The position numbers and the translations under genes were made by a program. Source: Dendrolimus kikuchii (Eukaryota > Arthropoda > Insecta > Lepidoptera > Lasiocampidae). From it: a stretch of DNA of 64,000 bases. Positions 11,195 to 22,302 of the stretch are shown here, piece after piece. Every line of letters begins with the position of its first letter. The first letter of the stretch is position 1. Location: assembly GCA_019925095.2 (NCBI GenBank), contig CM034415.1, positions 11,576,833-11,640,832 on the forward strand, given 5' to 3'. The notes under the pieces are model-generated. The model saw only the letters and a program-made list of their open reading frames with translations, made no database searches and was not told where the DNA came from.

Positions 11195-11270
11195 CGTTCC
11201 CAAAAGGCTGGCGGCGTTACCACGCTGAATGCAATGCTTACCCTTTGAGCAAAATAGACGCCAGCCTTTT
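11195..11270. repeat. Inverted repeat
   Basis: CCAAAAGGCTGGCGGCG (from about 11201) is mirrored by CGCCAGCCTTTTGG near 11262. The surrounding 10825-11870 is otherwise AT-rich with no gene seen. Confidence 0.5.
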
Positions 11271-11872
11271 GGTCGCGCGAGAGATCTACTAAGCGCTCGG
11301 CAACATCTCAAGTTTCCTTTTTTGAACTAGATTATGTTCTACTTCTCTTCTTCTCACTTCTCTTACTTAATTAAGTAAGACTAGATTAAGTTAGCTATTA
11401 TTATTAATTTGTTTCTCTTTTCAGAAGTAATTATAATTTATGGTACATTCAGTACGCAATTAGTTATTTTATGCACTTTAAATAATTTACCTATTACTTA
11501 AAGTCTTAATGTATTAATTAGAAATCATATAAATCTAGGTAAAGTTTATTTTATGTGACAAATAAAATATTTACCTTTGAAATAGTTCACAAAAAAACAA
11601 TTACTTTTTTCTAGCACAAACGTCTACCTTTCACAAACTTGAAATCACAACTAACGAAATAAACTAAATGCAGGACGGAGTTGAATAAATCAAATTTACA
11701 AGATGTAACACGGATTATTTAGAAAGTTGTTGACTAGCTTTGTGGATTTCATGTTTGAGTGCTGGTTGCATTTAGACGGTTTATACCATAGAGTTAATGT
11801 AAAATTGCAGAATGGACAAGTTGCGTAAAGGTGCCACCATTTTCGCACAACATTAATGTATTGACTACGACA

Positions 11873-12050
11873 GCCCAACAACCTTGAGTTGTGTTCCGGC
11901 ATCAGTGGCCAGGTTCCAGTGTCCCTTAAGAGAGCAGCAGCGCATTTGTAGTGTCTTTGGTGTTACAAATGTCTACAGGCGATGGTGACTACTTCCTATC
12001 TAAATTGGGCTGTCGGCCTGTCTGCTGAACCCTGCAATAAAAAAATAAAT
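11873..12050 (+). mobile_element. SINE-B, 5'-truncated
   Basis: Begins AACAACCTTGAGTTGTGTTCCGG and ends CCCTGCAATAAAAAAATAAA. Confidence 0.8.
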
Positions 12051-12345
12051 AAAAAAATCTCCAATGACATGTGCCGAGCGGTAAGAAGACGGCCCTGACT
12101 CCCTTTGGGTTGAACGGCGCTTTTCCTCCACCGCTTCTCGGATGGCGACAACATGAATAAGAGCGGGGGCGTCGAGCCATAAGGGAAGGTCAGCCCGTAT
12201 TTTAGACCATCGGATGAGGAAGCGGAGTTGTTCCGTGCTCCCCATTCTGTCGCCGATGGTTGTTTTGAGCCCTGCGGAGACAATGGAGGAGGCCGTCTTG
12301 GCCGGCATCTGCTAGGGCCAATGCAGAGCAGACATTAGTCATTTC
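12051..12345 (-). pseudogene. Possible retroelement coding fragment
   Basis: GC-richer than its surroundings and open in more than one minus frame; one reads M-P-A-K-T-A-S-S-I-V-S then W-S-K-I-R-A-D-L-P. I do not recognise the family; composition and context suggest a LINE or gag-like piece. Confidence 0.35.
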
Positions 12346-12559
12346 CCCCGCCACCTTTTAGTGAGTAAGGCAACTCTTTATTGTACACCAAAGCATAGAC
12401 AAATAGAAGTAGAAAAATACAAAAGATAGTACAACGGGCGGCTTTATTGCTAAAAAGCGATCTCTTCCATTTGAATTTGTTACGGAATTCAGATACACGG
12501 TCACACGTAACTCAAATACGAACCTTATACAGAAATTTTGAAGGCGCTCAAACTTATGT

Positions 12560-12875
12560 TTTTTTTTTTTTTATTGCAGGAGTTCAGCAGACAGGCAGAC
12601 GGCCCACTGGATGGAAAGCGGTTACCATCGCCTATAGACATTTGCAACACCAAAGGTGCCACAAATGCGCTGCTACTCTCTTAAGGGAGTCTGGAACCTG
12701 GTCACTAATGCCGGAACACAACTCAAAAGTTGTTATGGCGGCATGCTCTAGACCAGGGGTGGTAGCCATCCAGTCGGGCGATGCCCTACCACCTGGCTGT
12801 GGGTTGTTTAGTCGCCTCTTACGACAGGCCACCCGGCCGCAGGAAATTGTATTCTTTCTCCGTTCCTGCACGGAT
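12560..12875 (-). mobile_element. SINE-B, full length, minus
   Basis: Runs from poly(T) (its A-tail) to the ATCCGTGCAGG 5' end at 12875, the same 5' end as at 14.5, 42.75 and 59.49 kb. Confidence 0.85.
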
Positions 12876-12884
12876 ATATATATA

Positions 12885-13262
12885 TGTAATTGTTCTTGGC
12901 TTATGTCCAGATAGCTGGCATCAGCATAACCAAGAATGGGGAGTAATAGGAATTCCGGAAGCTTAACTTTCGTAGAAGTAGGTGAAATTTTTCTCAACCT
13001 ATAAGCGAGAAAGACTTTTCTACTCAGTTCGATGATATGGGGCCGCCAAGACAGCTCGCAGTCAATGAACACGCCGAAGTTTTTGACCGTTTCGTTGAAA
13101 GGAATGTGAGTTCTATGAAACATAACTCTAGGTAGGACGACCCAATCAATATTGTTTCGCATCCTAGAGCTACCGATGACGATTAATTGCATTTTTTGAG
13201 GTTTTGGGTATTCCGTCAGCAAGTATCCACACACCCTCACCGTGGTACCCACAAGGTAAGAA
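12885..13262 (-). pseudogene. LINE reverse-transcriptase fragment
   Basis: Reads K-P-Q-K-M-Q-L-I-V-I-G, V-K-N-F-G-V-F-I-D, L-S-W-R-P-H-I: the RT segment after Y-A-D-D in CR1/Jockey-type LINEs. It ends where SINE-B begins. Confidence 0.72.
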
Positions 13263-13431
13263 GTCTGTAAGTGGATTTGTCTTCATCAAAAAAAGGCTGC
13301 CACCATTGCTAGACCAGTGACGAGGATACGGCGCTGCACAACCTCCTTGGCAAAGCAGGGTCGTAAATTTGTCACCACCACCAGACGTGACCTCTTGCTC
13401 CCGTACGTAGCTCGTTCCATGGTCGTCACCT

Positions 13432-13690
13432 TCTTTCAAATTCAAAAGTTTTTATTTAAAATAAGTTCCACTGGAGAACACTTTTGAAGGTCATACATGT
13501 AAGTTAAAATTTAATTTTTACTTCCTATTCTATGTATACCGCTTCGCAACGTGTTAATGCTGTAAAGAAGAAGAAGCGGCAAGAAACTCCCCAGCAACAC
13601 ATCTAGTTAAATATTGTTTTTCTTTCTATTTTATACTCTATTTATATCTCAAATCCTTTTTTTTATAAGTTTTGTACAGAAGTATGTTAC
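13432..13690 (-). repeat. Dispersed repeat F
   Basis: Contains GTTCCACTGGAGAACAC and ACCGCTTCGCAACGTGTTA...AGAAGCGGCAAGAAACTCC. Related copies near 14235-14410, 26540-26640, 42015-42130, 56166-56215. Probably a LINE 3' region; it has an AATAAA-type end in the minus sense. Confidence 0.6.
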
Positions 13691-13764
13691 AGAATTACTA
13701 TTTGAATAATTAATGGGTTGTAGCAAGAGGTGTGTTTTGCAAGAGCGTCATACTGGCTAAGGAG

Positions 13765-14060
13765 AAAAAATCTTGCTTTATTTATTGCGAAGCTGGCAAC
13801 AGGCAGAGGGCCCAAGCTCATGGAAAGTGGTTACCGTTGCTTATTGGCGTTTGCAACACCAATGAGCCGACGGGTTGCCAGCGTTTAGGATGGGACAGGG
13901 AGATGAAATAGGGGGACGGAGATAAGGCCATGGGAACTTTCACTTGTCGCATGAAATATGAGTAGCTCAAGGCATAACCGTTTCACGCCGATAACCTGTG
14001 TTCGCGTGGTATTAAGCCGGCCGATGCTGTCGTAATAATGACAAGACAGTAAAATTGGAT
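13765..14060 (-). mobile_element. SINE-like element M
   Basis: The head (GGCGTGAAACGGTTATGCC in sense) is joined to a tail (GGTAACCACTTTCCAT...GCAATAAATAAA) resembling the SINE-B tail. Heads of the same type occur at 14985-15183 and around 24180-24245. Confidence 0.5.
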
Positions 14061-14234
14061 ACTGCAACATATCTCTTTAAATTTTATATATGTTGTTATA
14101 ATTGTCCCCTCTGCGATTTTTAATCCCTCCTTAGTCATTGGTACATTTGTCTTTAATGGCTATTAAAACCTGGGTCAATTACATGTCCAGCACTACATAC
14201 GACAATACCTTCATGAAGTAAAAATACATATCAA

Positions 14235-14410
14235 TAAATAATATTTAAGTTCCACTGGAGAACACATTTTGAACGTCATATATGTAAGTCAAAATTTAAA
14301 TCTACTTACAATTCTATATTCACCGCTTCGTAACACTTTATCGCTGTTTAAAGGAAAAGAAGCGGCAAGAAACCCCAGCAAGCAACACATCAAGCAAAAA
14401 AATATGTTCA
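14235..14410 (-). repeat. Dispersed repeat F
   Basis: Same GTTCCACTGGAGAACAC and CACCGCTTCGTAACAC blocks as 13432-13690. Confidence 0.55.
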
Positions 14411-14464
14411 TCATAATTATTTATCTATGTCAGGCTTTTTTTTTAAATACATATAGAAGTAGTA

Positions 14465-14786
14465 GTTTTATCCGTGCAGGAACGGAGAAAGAATACAATT
14501 TCCTGCGGCCGGGCGAACTGTCGTAAGAGACGAATAAATAACCCACAGCCAGGTGGTAGGGTATTTGCTCGACTGGATAGCTACCACCCCTGGTCTAGAA
14601 TATACCGTCATAACAACCTTGAGTTGTGTTCCGGCATTAGTGATCAGGTTCCAGTCTCCCTTAAGAGAGCAGCAGGGCATTTGTAGCACTTTTAGCGTTG
14701 CAAATGTCCATAGGCGATGGTAACTGCTTTCCACCAAGTGGGCCGTCTGCCTGTCTGCTGAACTCATGCAATAAAAAATAAAAATA
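14465..14786 (+). mobile_element. SINE-B, full length, with TSD
   Basis: 322 bp from GTTTTATCCGTGCAGGAACG to an A-rich AATAAAAAATAAAAAT tail, bounded by the 8-bp repeat AAGTAGTA (14457-14464, 14787-14794). No protein domain. At least a dozen copies in the window; four share this 5' end, which argues for a real ~320-bp unit. The 3' ~85 bp match the 3' UTR of the LINE at 60.4 kb. Confidence 0.82.
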
Positions 14787-14984
14787 AAGTAGTACTACAA
14801 CTGCTTTTCAAATAATTAATAGGGTTGTAACAAACAAAAAATATTGTTACCGTTGCAATGACATAATAACAATTCATACTGCGACAAATTTCCATAGATT
14901 CCTTATATGTTATACAAAATATATACGTCATACAGAAGATAGTATTAAAGTACAAGTATCAAGTACACAAACGTCGTACATATC

Positions 14985-15183
14985 ATCGACGCGGTAGAGT
15001 TATGCTGGAATTCAGATCTTAGGGCCGGCTCGATCGCTGAGATACCACGGTCTTACAGAATATAGGCGTGAAACGGTTACGCTTGAGCTAATCGTGTTTC
15101 GTGCGATGAGTCAGTTCCGATGGTGCATTCCCCTAGCTCCGATATCCAATTCTTCGTGTTTCATCCTCCCATTTCATCCCTGT
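14985..15183 (+). mobile_element. SINE-like element M head
   Basis: GGCGTGAAACGGTTACGCTTGAGC matches the sense head of 13765-14060; here the tail is missing. Confidence 0.45.
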
Positions 15184-15412
15184 ATTTTTTTATTGCTGGA
15201 TTCCAGCAGCCTATCTGCTGTAGCAGAGGCTGATGGAAAGTGGTCACCGTCGCCTATGAACATTTGCAACACTAAAGGTGCTACCAGGACTCGTAGATGG
15301 GACTGGGCTCTGACCACTATTCATCCCTCTATTCCCGCTCTCCCCTATTCCATCTTTTATGTATCATACATACCCTCCGTCCCTATCGCCCCTGTTGTTG
15401 CAAAGAAAGAAA
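15184..15412 (-). mobile_element. LINE/SINE tail, minus
   Basis: Begins with poly(T) and TTATTGCTGG; the GGTCACCGTCGCCTATGAAC segment is the inverse of the SINE-B type tail. Confidence 0.5.
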
Positions 15413-16002
15413 GAAAATAATTTTATTTAGGACAAATTACATTAAACAATCTTGTTAACAAATTTAAAACAAAAGTAAAATAATCTTGTATTAAAAACGG
15501 CATCAGTCTCAGCATAGTGCTGGTCTGTTAACACAGCACAGATCTTCTGAGCTCTTAAGATCACGGCAGATATTACATTATTGCAAAGCAAACGTCTGTA
15601 GGTGATTGTAATCATTTTTCATTAGATGGGTCGTCTGTGTGTTATTTAGGCATAAAATGGTTTGGCGCATGAGCGTAGTGAGGGCGCTAATAGTTCGAGT
15701 GCATTTCATTTCAAATATGAGGAAAGTAAATAAAAAGTGATTAAAATTAAACAAACAACTACTTCTGTAATGAAATCATGCGTTAAACCCATATCTAAAT
15801 GTGGTGAACTCCTTTAATACGTCACATATGATACGTCAAGTAGTTTTATTTTTCTGTGGCATTCTACTAATCTGTACTTTTTTTCATTCATGATAGTAAA
15901 TATTGTAGCACAAATTTGTGTAAATTAAACAATAATTTAGTCAAAAATAAATTATAAGTATTAAATCCTGTTATAAAATTATTGATATTTTTTAATAACG
16001 TG
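15413..16002. other. AT-rich, no gene recognised
   Basis: Starts with an AAAGAAAGAAAG tract; no structure of note. Confidence 0.35.
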
Positions 16003-16014
16003 ACTATATAAAAA

Positions 16015-16266
16015 TGACTAAACAGATATACAATGCAAAAGTGGATGGATGCAGAAGTCGTGGAAGGCCACGACACACCTTCCATGATCAAATTGATCGT
16101 GTAATAGCAGAAGGTGATGTCAGGAGCCTTAAGAACAGACGAGCGTGCATGACGAGAGCTATGAATGTCAAAGAAGCAAGTGAGGTGTGTAAGAATAAGC
16201 CTGAATGGCGCTCTGTTGTTCGTGCCTACCCCGCAAGGGAACTGGCGTGAAGTTATGTATGTATGT
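16015..16266 (+). mobile_element. RTE-like LINE tail, with TSD
   Basis: Intact terminal coding tail (78 codons) then (TATG)n; 12-bp duplication ACTATATAAAAA at 16003-16014 and 16267-16278. Confidence 0.88.
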
Positions 16267-16679
16267 ACTATATAAAAAGTTTGGACATGGCTGGCGGAGT
16301 TTTTGAATTTTTTGACAGCAGAGAAAATGATTTCCCAGTGACGAAACGACAAGTTTTCATCCCTGTGATCAGGTAACTTCAAGCGTACTTCCAGAGTATG
16401 AGAAATGAAAAATTAATTCGCATCCCGAAGGTATTATAGTTTATAGTAGTGACGTGTAGATGATAATCGCAATACACAGCAAGTCCCACGTTCAATAAAT
16501 TGATTACACGAGCTTTGTTATTTGCAAGGTTCGGCCATGTTTACATGGCGTCTAATTGATTTTCCATGCCACCATATGTTGTATTAGATGACTCGACTTC
16601 GAGTAACATGCATGGAGGCGGTATATTTACGTATACTATACTTATCAAAATTTCCAATCAATTGCGAAAGAAATATATA

Positions 16680-16985
16680 GTTTTTGGCGGGAACTGAAAG
16701 GAGATGTTGTGCTGTGCAGTTTTATTTTCTAAAAATGTGTAATTTTACTCTAAAATGAACAATAGTTGTAGGATATTGATAGTTTTTGAGTAGTAATTAT
16801 GTTTTGTGAGAAATGTGAACTGTATAGTCAAATGTGGCCTTTTGAGTTGTCACATGAACTCCGTTGAATGGCACTAGCTGATTACCTACAGTTCAGCTGT
16901 GCTACACATAGGCTTAAGAAAATGAAGAAACTATATTGGAAATTAAGATCTGGCTTAAAGGCCTAGCTGCCAAGCCATAAACTTG
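16680..16985 (+). repeat. Repeat C, single dispersed copy
   Basis: Starts AGTTTTTGGCGGGAACTG and ends with the stem-loop GGCTTAAAGGCC...AAGCCATAAA. Carries the longer variable segment (GCTGTGCTACACATAGGC). Same unit as the array at 31.6-34.5 kb, opposite orientation. Confidence 0.82.
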
Positions 16986-17324
16986 AATAAAATAAAAATC
17001 CTAATCAATTGCCTGCTAAATTAAAAGATACAGAAGACGACACTAAATTCATAAAGGACTTAAAAATTATATTGACAATTAAATGCTTATTATACCTTGG
17101 ACGAAGTTATTACAAATCGTTTTTAAATTGTAAATTAACGACTCATTGACATTTATTATTTTTTAATTGTTTTTATAAATCTATGTGTCTATGTAAAGTA
17201 TTTATTGACATTCATTTTTTTTTTAATCTATACATTGTTTTTTTTATAAAAAAATATATAATAGACAATATTCTGTTATAAAAAAACATCCAAAATACAT
17301 TAAAAAAAAAACTTGTAGTCTGTC

Positions 17325-17530
17325 GGCAGCGGGGCCTGGGGTCCAAATTACCGGTGGTTAGGGCTTCAGACGCAGCAACTTCCTCACAACTCGTGCCGTA
17401 TCTTAGTGCTGCTTTCTATATCTGATCCTTCACCCAGCTTCTCTTCTAGCTCTTCGCTATAAGACTGTTGATGGTGACAACTATCGGCACAATGATCGTT
17501 GACTCCAGACGTCACATGGCGGTAACATTA
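17325..17530 (-). pseudogene. LINE C-terminal fragment
   Basis: Minus frame reads S-T-I-I-V-P-I-V-V-T-I-N-S-L-I-A-K-S, a recurring C-terminal motif of LINE polyproteins, with later frame breaks and a run of T at its end. Confidence 0.5.
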
Positions 17531-17543
17531 TTGATTCATAATT

Positions 17544-17780
17544 ACATACATACATACATACATACATAACTTCACGCCAGTTCCCTTGCGGGGTAGGCAC
17601 GAACAACAGAGCGCCATTTAGGCTTATTCTTACACACCTCACTTGATTCTTTGACATTCATAACTCTTGTCATGCACGCTCGTCTGTTCTTAAGGCTCCT
17701 AACATCACCTTCTGCTAGTACACGATCAATTTTATCATGGAAAGTGTGTCGTGGCCTTCCACGACTTCTGCATCCATCCA
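17544..17780 (-). mobile_element. RTE-like LINE tail, with TSD
   Basis: 12-bp duplication TGATTCATAATT at 17532-17543 and 17781-17792. Confidence 0.87.
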
Positions 17781-17792
17781 TGATTCATAATT

Positions 17793-18368
17793 GTAAGTAA
17801 TAAATGATTAAGTATTGAATACTAGTTTCTTTCACTTTATCCTAATCATTTAGGGTAAGTACAACACCTTTTCCCTCTATACTCCTCTATTTTGGCAGAC
17901 GTCCTCTGTTACACCACAAACCGACATGTCTGCGTTCAATCTCTATTTTGGTTTACCTTCACATTTGTAACGACAAAACTCTCAGTTTATTTTTGTGATA
18001 TGACTTTTATCTCTGGTCATTGCATGCCACCATCTTAGTCTTTTTCCAGTCAGTATTTCAGTCACGGGTGCAACAAAGATCTCCTTATGTATTAATTTCT
18101 CACCTAATCCATTCTGGCTACACCCACAAGTCCATTTCAACATTCTCATCTCAGTTGAATCAGGTTAAGGAAACGTATTTCCACTACTTCAGTGCCACAA
18201 CATAACCTACATATAATAACCATACTCTGGTTTTTAATTACCTGGACTAAAATGACAAATGAGCAGTGTTGATAGTATTGTAGTATGGCTCATTCATAAA
18301 GCAAGTAAGTGAATAAAAGAGTTTTTTTGTTTTAGAAAATAAAATCCTTCTGTTCCCGCTAAAGATTG
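17793..18368. other. No gene recognised
   Basis: Moderately AT-rich spacer between an RTE tail and the I-type LINE. Confidence 0.35.
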
Positions 18369-18606
18369 GTGTTTTTTTTTTCTTTAATGGCTTCCGCGGT
18401 TAGCGTTGAGCCCATCTATTCTATTTTTGGTGTTAGTGGCTCCAACGCATCAGCATTGATTTTGCCAATGTCACAGTAGGTTAAAAAATGTCAGGTGGGG
18501 ATTAACAAATGATTTTATGTTACAAAAAAGAACAGAATTTGGTCGGTGCTCATAACATTTTCTGTGATCCTGTGGACAATACAAAGATATATGTTAGGAT
18601 ATTATA

Positions 18607-21600
18607 CTATAAATAAATATTATTGAAGGATATAAATTTACTTAATACATATATATGATCTTTGTTAATTAAAGTTAGAAGAAAGTTCAAGTTAAGGGGT
18701 CGGGGGAAATTTTTAGGTAACATGTCATATAAGGGATATACAATGTTAGGGCAATCAAAGAAAATATGGTGCAATGTGCCTTCAGCTAATCCACACTCAC
18801 ATAAGGAATGGTCACGAATTCTGATTTTTGCCAGAAAGACCGGAGAAGAACAGTGGCCAAGCCGTAGTCGAATTATTGTTGATATTATCTTCTTAGGTAG
18901 ATTGCGGTATGTGAAGTACCAAGGTCTTGGCTGAAGAGTCGGCTGGAGAAATCCAAAGTGCTTGCCTACTGTCTGACGAGATTTTTGCCACGAATCTTCC
19001 CATGATTGGAACATTTGAGGTCTAGCCAGGGCACGTAGGTCATGGGGGTAATTCTTATTATATTTATTCACACCTGTGTAGATAGCTTCTTTGGCGCAAT
19101 TATCAGCAATCTCATTTCCCCTAATACCAGAGTGGCTCGGAATCCAAACTAGTATTATTTCGAGGCCCACCGATAGACACCGGAAGAGAGCTTCTCTGAT
19201 TTGTAAGGTTATATGGAAGTTGTATTTAGAATGGAAAGGGAGCTTTTTAATATCCTGTAGGCAGCTTAAGGAGTCCGAAGCAATGATAGCATTCCTAATA
19301 TTATGAGATTCGACGTAAAGGATAGCTTCTAATAGCGCAACAGATTCGCCTGTAAAAATGGAGCAGGAGGGGGGGATTTTGAACTTTAAAATAATTTTAT
19401 ATTTCGGAATCCAGACTGCAGCTCCAACCGGCTGGTTCTGAGTAATTTTAGATGCATCAGTAAATAGTTGTATGTGGTTTGGCCAACGATTGTGCACGAT
19501 GGAGCAAAACTGTTGATTGGCTGCAAGAGAATTTTTAGAGATACCTAAGTCTGTGATGACTTTAGGAGAGAAAACAAGACTATCGAATTTGGTTAGGAAT
19601 AGGGGAGACATGTATGTTTGATAGATACCAGAGGGTATATTAACTGTTTTTCTATAGGATTGAATAAGAAGGGGGAGGGGTTTATGGGTCCAGTAAGAAG
19701 AAGAAATTAAGTGGGACAGTTGATCAAGAGACACCAAGAGAGGATGACTTGACAGTTCCATCACCTTACAAAGGAATCTGTCCGAAAGGAGTTGTCTGCG
19801 CATAGCGAGCGGAGGCTCAGCGCACTCCACCTGAAGTGCATTAGAGGGGGAAGATTTCATGGCGCCGGTAATGATTCGTAGACATTTGGCTTGAATTTTA
19901 TTCAGGTTAGAAAGGCCTGCCTTACTGCATGGTTCAAACAGGAAACATCCGTAATCCAAATGGCTCCTAACAATAGCATTGTAAAGGAGTTGTTGGCAAT
20001 AGGGATGTGATCCCCACCTTACACCAGACAGAGCTCTAATGATATTTATATTCTTTTCGGCCTTTTGACAGACATAGTTTAGGTGGGTGACAGCAGAAAG
20101 TTTACTGTCCAGGAAGACTCCTAGAAACTTTACACTATCCAATATTTGAATAGGCTGATTGAGTAAATGGATGTCGAGGTCGGGGATTATTCTTTTACGA
20201 GAAAATATAACTGCCGAGCTTTTAGAGGCTGACAAGGACAAACCGTGCTCAAATAGCCATGAGTGTAAATAGTATATAGCGGAGTTGATGCGAGACGAGG
20301 CATCGCAGAAAGAATGTGAGGAGGCATAGAGAGCAATATCATCGGCATATTGGAGGATCCTGCAGAAACAGTTTACTGTCGAGTCGATGGAGGCAGTGTA
20401 TATATTATACAGTAGTGGGCTTAGGACCGAGCCCTGCGGCAAGCCCTTCCACACCAAGCGGGGTGGCAGGACTTTTCCCATGAAACGAACAGTGATTGAT
20501 CTTTCCATCAACATATTATGAACAATGTCTATTATCTTCGAGGGAATACTCAGCTTGAGCATTCTCTCTCTGAGTATATGAAGATCAACATTGTCGTATG
20601 CTGATGTAATGTCCAAAAATACCCCTATGACATGTTCGTTTCGAGAGAAAGCAAGACGGATATCTGTTGTGAGAAGGCTCAAGCTATCTACAGTTCCCAA
20701 GCCCCTTCTAAAACCGAATTGACTCCTGGAAAGGAGGCCTCTACTTTCCACAAACCATTCTAATCTGTTTTTAATTAGGTGCTCCATAATTTTGGAGATA
20801 ACTGAAGACAGGGCAATTGGTCTGTAGGAATTGGGATCTGTAGCATCTTTTCCAGGTTTCAGGATTGGAATTATAATTTGGATTTTCCAAGAGTCTGGTA
20901 CCACACTGGATAGAAATATATGGTTCAAGAGAGCGAGAAGAAAAGATTTTGATGATTCAGAGGACTTGATAATAAGAGAATAAGGGATGCCATCTGCGCC
21001 AGGGGAAGAATCCTTGAGGTGGTCCAGGGCGCAAAGAAGTTCCTCAAAAGAGAATGGAGAATTCATGGGATCAGAATTTGCAGCCGCAGAATGGTAAATG
21101 GGGGGGAATGGGTCAGGGGGAACAAATATAGGAGAGAGCTTATTAAGGAAATCCTGGAGCCAAGAAGAGGGATTATTTGAGGTTACATTATTGTCAATTT
21201 GGGATTTACGGAAGGCTTTAATTTTCTTCCAGACTAAAGAAGAGGGAGATCTGGGAGAAAGTGATTCGCAAAAAATGTGCCAACCTTTGCGTTTTTTTTG
21301 CCGTAAAAGTCTTTTACAGGAAGCTGAGACTTTTTGATACTCCAGGTAGTTTTCTATTGACAGCACTCTAGCAAAATTTTTTTCCGCCATTTTGCGTTCT
21401 TTGACTATAGCAGAGCATTCAGAATCCCACCAAGCTGGGGAAGAGATTTTATTAATGGCACTGTTTTTGAGCGGTATTGAGTTTTCTGCTGAAGAAGATA
21501 AAACAGATATGAACTGTGAGTATAGTGAGAGATAGTTTGAGTTTGTGATAGGAGGAAGGGACTCTACTTTGCATTGAACAAGGTCAGAAAACTTTTGCCA

Positions 21601-22302
21601 ATTTGCCTGCTCCAGTCTAAATTTAAGTAGAGGAGTATGACAAATAGGAGGAGGAGAAGAGTCAGCTAAGGAGGAAAGAATTGGGAGATGATCACTGCCA
21701 TGAGAGTTAGAGAGAACACACCAAGATAAGGAATTGGCTAGAGATGCGGAAGATAAGGTGAGGTCGGGAACACTTGGGTTTTGGGTGGGAGATACTCTTC
21801 GGGTAGGGGTTCCGTCATTAATGACGCACAAGTCCAGTTCATCAAGCATATTAAGGAATACTGAGGAGATTGAGTCACAAGAGACTGATCCCCATAAAGT
21901 ATGATGAATGTTTAAATCTCCAAGAATTATAACAGGGGTCGGAAGAGGGAGTAGAAGGGAATAAAGTTCCTGGATGACAGATATATTAGGGTGGGGGATA
22001 TAAATAGATACAAAAGAAATGTTAAAGGCATGGACAGCAACAATATTAATATTATCGGAGTGTTGAGGGACAGGGATTTGAGAGAAAGTGATGTCTCTTC
22101 TGATTAGAAGAGCACAGCCGGCCCACCCATCCACCCTGTCATCCCGGAGGCACGAGAACCCAGGTACTCTAAAAAGGGAGCCGGTCCTTAGCCATGTCTC
22201 CGAAATGGCAAAGACGATAGGCTTGAATTGATTAATCAGGTGAGTTATTTCATGTTTTTTATTGTTAACACTGCGACTGTTCCATTGGATTATGTTCATC
22301 AT
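18607..22302 (-). CDS. I-type LINE ORF2: endonuclease, RT, RNase H
   Basis: 1231 residues. The AP-endonuclease domain (about 1-225) begins I-I-Q-W-N-S-R-S, with I-L-G-D-L-N-I-H and S-D-H-L-P-I. RT (about 440-720) has Y-R-P-I-A-L, F-L-D-I-T-S-A-Y-D, L-P-Q-G-S-V-L and Y-A-D-D near 653. RNase H (about 945-1075) shows F-T-D-A-S-K, T-G-E-S, A-S-D-S and G-N-E-I-A-D-N, so the D-E-D-D set is present. A C-terminal C-E-C...H-H...D-C knuckle lies near 1165. The product nicks target DNA and primes reverse transcription. It overlaps ORF1 by 38 bp in another frame, implying re-initiation or frameshifting. Confidence 0.93.
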   Translation of the reverse strand: MMNIIQWNSRSVNNKKHEITHLINQFKPIVFAISETWLRTGSLFRVPGFSCLRDDRVDGWAGCALLIRRDITFSQIPVPQHSDNINIVAVHAFNISFVSIYIPHPNISVIQELYSLLLPLPTPVIILGDLNIHHTLWGSVSCDSISSVFLNMLDELDLCVINDGTPTRRVSPTQNPSVPDLTLSSASLANSLSWCVLSNSHGSDHLPILSSLADSSPPPICHTPLLKFRLEQANWQKFSDLVQCKVESLPPITNSNYLSLYSQFISVLSSSAENSIPLKNSAINKISSPAWWDSECSAIVKERKMAEKNFARVLSIENYLEYQKVSASCKRLLRQKKRKGWHIFCESLSPRSPSSLVWKKIKAFRKSQIDNNVTSNNPSSWLQDFLNKLSPIFVPPDPFPPIYHSAAANSDPMNSPFSFEELLCALDHLKDSSPGADGIPYSLIIKSSESSKSFLLALLNHIFLSSVVPDSWKIQIIIPILKPGKDATDPNSYRPIALSSVISKIMEHLIKNRLEWFVESRGLLSRSQFGFRRGLGTVDSLSLLTTDIRLAFSRNEHVIGVFLDITSAYDNVDLHILRERMLKLSIPSKIIDIVHNMLMERSITVRFMGKVLPPRLVWKGLPQGSVLSPLLYNIYTASIDSTVNCFCRILQYADDIALYASSHSFCDASSRINSAIYYLHSWLFEHGLSLSASKSSAVIFSRKRIIPDLDIHLLNQPIQILDSVKFLGVFLDSKLSAVTHLNYVCQKAEKNINIIRALSGVRWGSHPYCQQLLYNAIVRSHLDYGCFLFEPCSKAGLSNLNKIQAKCLRIITGAMKSSPSNALQVECAEPPLAMRRQLLSDRFLCKVMELSSHPLLVSLDQLSHLISSSYWTHKPLPLLIQSYRKTVNIPSGIYQTYMSPLFLTKFDSLVFSPKVITDLGISKNSLAANQQFCSIVHNRWPNHIQLFTDASKITQNQPVGAAVWIPKYKIILKFKIPPSCSIFTGESVALLEAILYVESHNIRNAIIASDSLSCLQDIKKLPFHSKYNFHITLQIREALFRCLSVGLEIILVWIPSHSGIRGNEIADNCAKEAIYTGVNKYNKNYPHDLRALARPQMFQSWEDSWQKSRQTVGKHFGFLQPTLQPRPWYFTYRNLPKKIISTIIRLRLGHCSSPVFLAKIRIRDHSLCECGLAEGTLHHIFFDCPNIVYPLYDMLPKNFPRPLNLNFLLTLINKDHIYVLSKFISFNNIYL

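Noticed and set aside
12447..12914. 155-codon plus-strand frame
   Set aside because: Runs antisense through SINE-B and flanking repeat; no domain.
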